Shown here: one piece after another, positions 44,141 to 44,259 of the stretch
Layout: the number at the start of each line of letters is the position of its first letter
How positions within the stretch are numbered: position 1 is the first letter of the stretch
NCBI RefSeq assembly: GCF_003319125.1
Contig: NZ_QOHG01000029.1
Location: 1-44,259, forward strand
Reading direction: 5' to 3'
Length of the DNA stretch: 44,259 nt
DNA from: Blastococcus sp. TF02A-26
GTDB lineage: Bacteria; Actinomycetota; Actinomycetes; Mycobacteriales; Geodermatophilaceae
Position numbers and translations under genes: made by a program
Notes under the pieces: model-generated
The model's input: the letters and a program-made list of their open reading frames with translations, nothing else
What the model was told of the DNA's origin: nothing
Database searches by the model: none

Positions 44141-44259
44141 TGTACTGATCGGACAGGTTGGTGCACGGCCTCTGGCCGAGGGTGATCTTGAAGTGAGGAG
44201 GGACCTCCGGGTTGGCTGTGGGAGCCGCCAAGCACCCACTCCGACCACAGGAGGTCCCT
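44141..44259 (+). mobile_element. Left end of an IS481-like insertion sequence, running off the right edge
   Basis: It starts TGTACTGATCGGACAGG immediately after GCTAGC (44135-44140). Internal landmarks TGATCTTG, GGACCTCCGG and GCACCCACTCC match the left-edge element in order. AGGGACCTCC (44199-44208) and GGAGGTCCCT (44250-44259) are exact reverse complements; the second contains a strong GGAGG and would be the transposase ribosome site if a start codon follows just beyond the window. The transposase is not visible, so family assignment rests on the end sequence and target. Confidence 0.6.

Overview
The window is very GC-rich, densely packed DNA with many GTG starts and many 4-base ATGA/GTGA gene overlaps. 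An Rv2466c-like DsbA protein, a DUF222/HNH (13E12-type) remnant with a LexA-like box, IdeR/DtxR-type iron boxes, a SAM-IV riboswitch and a chaplin-like wall protein all point to an actinobacterium. Geodermatophilaceae (Blastococcus, Modestobacter or Geodermatophilus) is my best guess; that is inference from gene content and style, not a database match. No rRNA, tRNA, CRISPR array, prophage or biosynthetic gene cluster was recognised. No stretch over 300 bases lacks a gene.

Layout. 1-121 is the outward-facing end of an IS481-like element. 123-2085 (minus) is a dedA / HAD / alpha-beta-hydrolase operon. 2156-3454 is an MtaD-like deaminase, followed by a convergent MBL hydrolase. 4462-9261 holds a Na+/H+ antiporter with a zinc-finger tail, then tldD-tldE. 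9414-11440 holds two small unknown genes and an NlpC/P60 wall hydrolase. 11468-13068 (minus) pairs a YdeI-like gene with a short MetE-like methyltransferase. 13153-15713 holds a gamma carbonic anhydrase and an ECF sigma factor with a membrane partner. 15732-20835 covers a threonine-aldolase-family enzyme, gdhA and the metY-metX methionine operon behind a SAM-IV riboswitch. 20891-22665 (minus) is an envelope operon with an MscS channel. 22795-27402 holds a VOC protein and an iron-siderophore block (ferric-siderophore reductase facing two FecCD permeases and an ATPase), with an iron box before each transcription unit. 27508-30045 holds an APC permease, DUF167 and a DHFR-like reductase. 30159-31186 is a decayed DUF222/HNH gene. 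31281-32635 holds a small membrane protein, DUF2237 and a DsbA-like protein. 32727-34603 (minus) encodes a chaplin-like LAxTG surface protein and a secreted Pro/Ala-rich partner. 34777-38596 holds acetoacetyl-CoA synthetase and a DeoR / DUF4406 / NudK operon. 38744-41291 holds an acyl-CoA dehydrogenase and convergent Nramp. 41388-44139 holds an unknown gene, a double-TetR regulator and a divergent alpha/beta hydrolase. 44141-44259 is a second IS481-like end.

The coherent functional themes are methionine supply (metX, metY, the MetE-like enzyme and the MtaD-like deaminase, though only metY-metX show visible SAM control), iron and manganese uptake, and envelope proteins. The strongest structural signals are these: matching inverted IS ends at both edges, each directly after a GCTAGC hexamer that contains the neighbour's TAG stop; a 43-bp palindromic repeat placed exactly between stop codons at two convergent junctions; a 24-bp perfect palindrome at a third; and a 17-bp hairpin inside the first codons of metX.
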